Assembly: GCA_950060715.1 (NCBI GenBank)
Contig: CATLVA010000137.1
Span: 1 to 5,383, forward strand
From: an uncultured Oligoflexia bacterium
GTDB taxonomy: Bacteria > Bdellovibrionota > Bacteriovoracia > Bacteriovoracales > Bacteriovoracaceae
Reading direction: 5' to 3'
DNA: 5,383 nt
The notes under the pieces were generated by a model that saw only the letters and a list, made by a program, of their open reading frames with translations, had not been told where the DNA came from and did no database searches. This document shows, piece after piece, positions 4,400-5,383 of the stretch. Both the position numbers and the translations under genes were made by a program. Numbering within the stretch: position 1 is the first letter of the stretch; the number at the start of each line of letters is the position of its first letter.

Positions 4400-5383
4400 A
4401 TGATCAAGGTGACCCTACTTTCCCTATTTTTTATTTTTATAAGCTGCTCGCTTCAGCAAAAAAGAAACCCAGCTTCTTATTCAATAATTTGTGATGATGT
4501 TTATAACGGTAATTTTCGAACCCAAAACTCTCAATCAAAAGAAGAAGGTTTAGTTGACCATTTTTTTCTCAAAAACCCCTATCAAACTGGTGGTGTAAAA
4601 TATCAAATAAATTTTGAAAGAGTTGAAAGTTTTGTGGAATCACTACCGTCTAAATATAATAATGAGCTAGCAGTGACTAGTATAGGTCAATACGATGGGA
4701 TTGCCGTAAAACGAATTGATGTTGCAGGCTGGGGCCAATCAGAAAAAACCAAAGTCATTATAACTGCAGGTGTCCATGGTAATGAATCAGCGGGTGTGGC
4801 CACAGTGGTGAATCTTTTAGAGCGAATCATTCATGACCCCTATATCCGTACCAATTTCGACTTTGTGATTTTTCCCTATCTAAACCCAAGAGGTCTAACC
4901 GATAATATGCGCAGACTTGGAAATAATATTGACCTCAATCGAACCTTTCCCGGTGGAAAATCTCCTCAACAAAAAATAACAGAAATGGTTCGAAATAATT
5001 TAAAAGACGAGAGCTTTGATTTAGGACTAGATCTACATGAAGCTCCATTTAGAGAGCATTTTTTTGTGATAAAAATGCATGAAAACGACAATGGTTTAAC
5101 TTCAGCTGTTCTAGCTGATGTGCCTCAAGAAGCTCTTGTCACCGCCAAAGATAATATCTATCCGGGTGCTATGTACCAGGCATCAAAACCAGGAGAACCT
5201 CCTCTCAAAAATCCAAAAAAAGTTTATACTCTTTATGCTCCTGGAGAAGTTTCATCGGCGAACAGAGGAACAGTGAAAGGTTTTTTCCATGACGAGTTAA
5301 ATGTAGAGAATGCTTACACGATCGAGGCGCCTGGCCAATATGAATTAGCAGAAAAAATAGAAATATACACTGATATCGTTCAA
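4400..5383 (+). CDS. Lipoprotein zinc hydrolase of the M14 / AstE-AspA superfamily, N-terminal 328 residues (runs off right edge)
   Basis: The frame is open from the ATG at 4400 to the window end with no stop. An in-frame TAA lies directly before the ATG, fixing the 5' limit. A lipoprotein signal ends in FISC with C16 as the probable lipidated residue, so the enzyme should face the periplasm or outer surface. The metallocarboxypeptidase motifs are complete: HGNE with zinc ligands H126 and E129, a basic segment after NPRGL (R171/R172) at the place of the substrate-contacting Arg, DLNRTFPG with N180 and R181, the third zinc ligand in LDLHEAP (H213), and the catalytic Glu in YTIEAPG (E309). HGNE and DLNRTFPG look more like the succinylglutamate desuccinylase/aspartoacylase branch than digestive carboxypeptidases. 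The substrate is unknown; a peptide, an acyl-amino acid or a wall peptide are all possible. No good Shine-Dalgarno sequence precedes it. It lies 35 bp past the terminator, so it needs its own promoter. Confidence 0.88.
   Translation, partial: MIKVTLLSLFFIFISCSLQQKRNPASYSIICDDVYNGNFRTQNSQSKEEGLVDHFFLKNPYQTGGVKYQINFERVESFVESLPSKYNNELAVTSIGQYDGIAVKRIDVAGWGQSEKTKVIITAGVHGNESAGVATVVNLLERIIHDPYIRTNFDFVIFPYLNPRGLTDNMRRLGNNIDLNRTFPGGKSPQQKITEMVRNNLKDESFDLGLDLHEAPFREHFFVIKMHENDNGLTSAVLADVPQEALVTAKDNIYPGAMYQASKPGEPPLKNPKKVYTLYAPGEVSSANRGTVKGFFHDELNVENAYTIEAPGQYELAEKIEIYTDIVQ

Overview
The window is AT-rich bacterial chromosome holding seven protein genes and no RNA genes, insertion sequences or CRISPR. 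Four products carry export signals: two Sec signal peptides on envelope proteins of unknown or tentative function, one on a PBP4-type D-Ala-D-Ala carboxypeptidase, and a lipoprotein signal on an M14-type metallohydrolase. A fifth is a YgiM-like SH3/anchor protein. The low GC, the AAGGAG-type ribosome binding sites and this gene mix suggest a deltaproteobacterium-like predator lineage (Bdellovibrionota, perhaps Bacteriovoracales). This is inferred from general resemblance only; no marker gene is present.

Left part (1-447): the 5' portion of a leftward gene whose product has a signal peptide followed by a GQDGTH motif that aligns with the GQDPYH motif of family 1 uracil-DNA glycosylases. A 140-bp divergent intergenic region follows. 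It contains a near-consensus sigma70 promoter (TTAACA, 17 bp, TAAAAT) placed so that transcription should start on a start codon of the next gene, which suggests a leaderless mRNA.

Middle (448-3249): dacB (PBP4) is directly abutted by a gene for a four-cysteine exported protein of unknown function, so these two probably form an operon. It converges, with an 18-bp tail overlap, on a leftward gene for a signal peptide/SH3/coiled-coil/C-terminal-anchor protein of the YgiM type.

Right part (3250-4364): a compact rightward cluster with strong ribosome binding sites. It comprises (a) an 87-residue protein with 13 tryptophans that reads as a free-standing Lrp/AsnC-type (RAM) domain, (b) a cytoplasmic thioredoxin with a WCGMC active site that lacks the usual buried Asp, and (c) a small acidic, probably helical protein whose GTG start overlaps the thioredoxin gene by 20 bp. 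A clear intrinsic terminator ends the cluster. The thioredoxin/small-protein pair looks like a conserved redox cassette also recalled from Bacteroidetes. The tryptophan-rich RAM-like protein is the most unusual item in the window. Its upstream region has a sigma54-like -24/-12 element, and the gap before the thioredoxin gene has nested inverted repeats.

Right end (4400-5383): the first 328 codons of a lipoprotein metallohydrolase with the zinc ligands, substrate-binding Asn-Arg and catalytic Glu of the M14 / AstE-AspA superfamily. It runs off the window without a stop.
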